DNA of 14,916 nt from contig JBBSUT010000052.1 in the NCBI GenBank assembly GCA_038234155.1, positions 1 to 14,916 of the forward strand, read 5' to 3'. This DNA comes from Novosphingopyxis sp038234155 (GTDB taxonomy: Bacteria; Pseudomonadota; Alphaproteobacteria; Sphingomonadales; Sphingomonadaceae). Below, one piece after another: positions 14,886 to 14,916 of this stretch; position 1 is the first letter of the stretch, and the number at the start of each line of letters is the position of its first letter. The position numbers and the translations under genes are program-made. The notes beneath the pieces were generated by a model. The model did no database searches and was not told the DNA's origin. It saw only the letters and a program-made list of their open reading frames with translations.

Positions 14886-14916
14886 CCGGGTCCGCGCGCA
14901 CTGATTGCGCATGCCA

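Overview
The window reads as a chromosomal core region of an alphaproteobacterium, most likely of the Sphingomonadales. The basis is a GC-rich, coding-dense sequence together with a gene order I recognise from that class: lipA, coq10-like, cinA, ispDF, dusB, then ntrYX, hfq and hflX. The NtrY/NtrX pair and the fused IspDF enzyme also point to this class. The genus call is inference; no rRNA is present to test it. I see no mobile elements, CRISPR arrays, tRNA or rRNA genes, and no gene-free stretch longer than 100 bases.

Layout. (a) Positions 1-3757, plus strand: the 3' part of metG (methionyl-tRNA synthetase), tatD, a PhnP-like metallo-beta-lactamase-fold hydrolase, a 58-residue two-helix membrane protein, and mazG. 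The first four are joined by overlaps of 14, 4 and 4 nt, so this is one tightly packed operon. (b) Positions 3736-10428, minus strand, reading dusB, ntrY, ntrX, hfq, hflX. mazG and hflX converge and overlap by 22 nt. (c) Positions 10524-12177, plus strand: ispDF and cinA (pncC type), divergent from dusB across 95 bp. (d) Positions 12126-13540, minus strand: lipA then a Coq10/RatA-like START-domain gene, whose 3' end overlaps cinA by 52 nt. (e) Positions 13633-14885, plus strand: a beta-carbonic anhydrase and a pyridoxamine-phosphate-oxidase-like flavoprotein, divergent from lipA.

Functionally the genes cover translation and tRNA modification (metG, dusB), housecleaning (mazG, cinA, tatD), isoprenoid precursor synthesis (ispDF), lipoate and quinone-related functions (lipA, coq10-like), a membrane-sensor two-component system (ntrYX) and RNA-based/ribosome control (hfq, hflX).

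Most of the window is ordinary core genome. The outstanding item is hfq. It encodes one 165-residue chain holding two complete Hfq Sm-fold modules in tandem plus one acidic tail, and the two modules have diverged at specific RNA-contact positions. Other points worth a second look are an NtrX without the GAFTGA motif, the absence of ntrBC between dusB and ntrY, a perfect hairpin just after dusB, and a KESKS variant of the KMSKS signature in MetG. I did not find a convincing wholly new multi-gene system.
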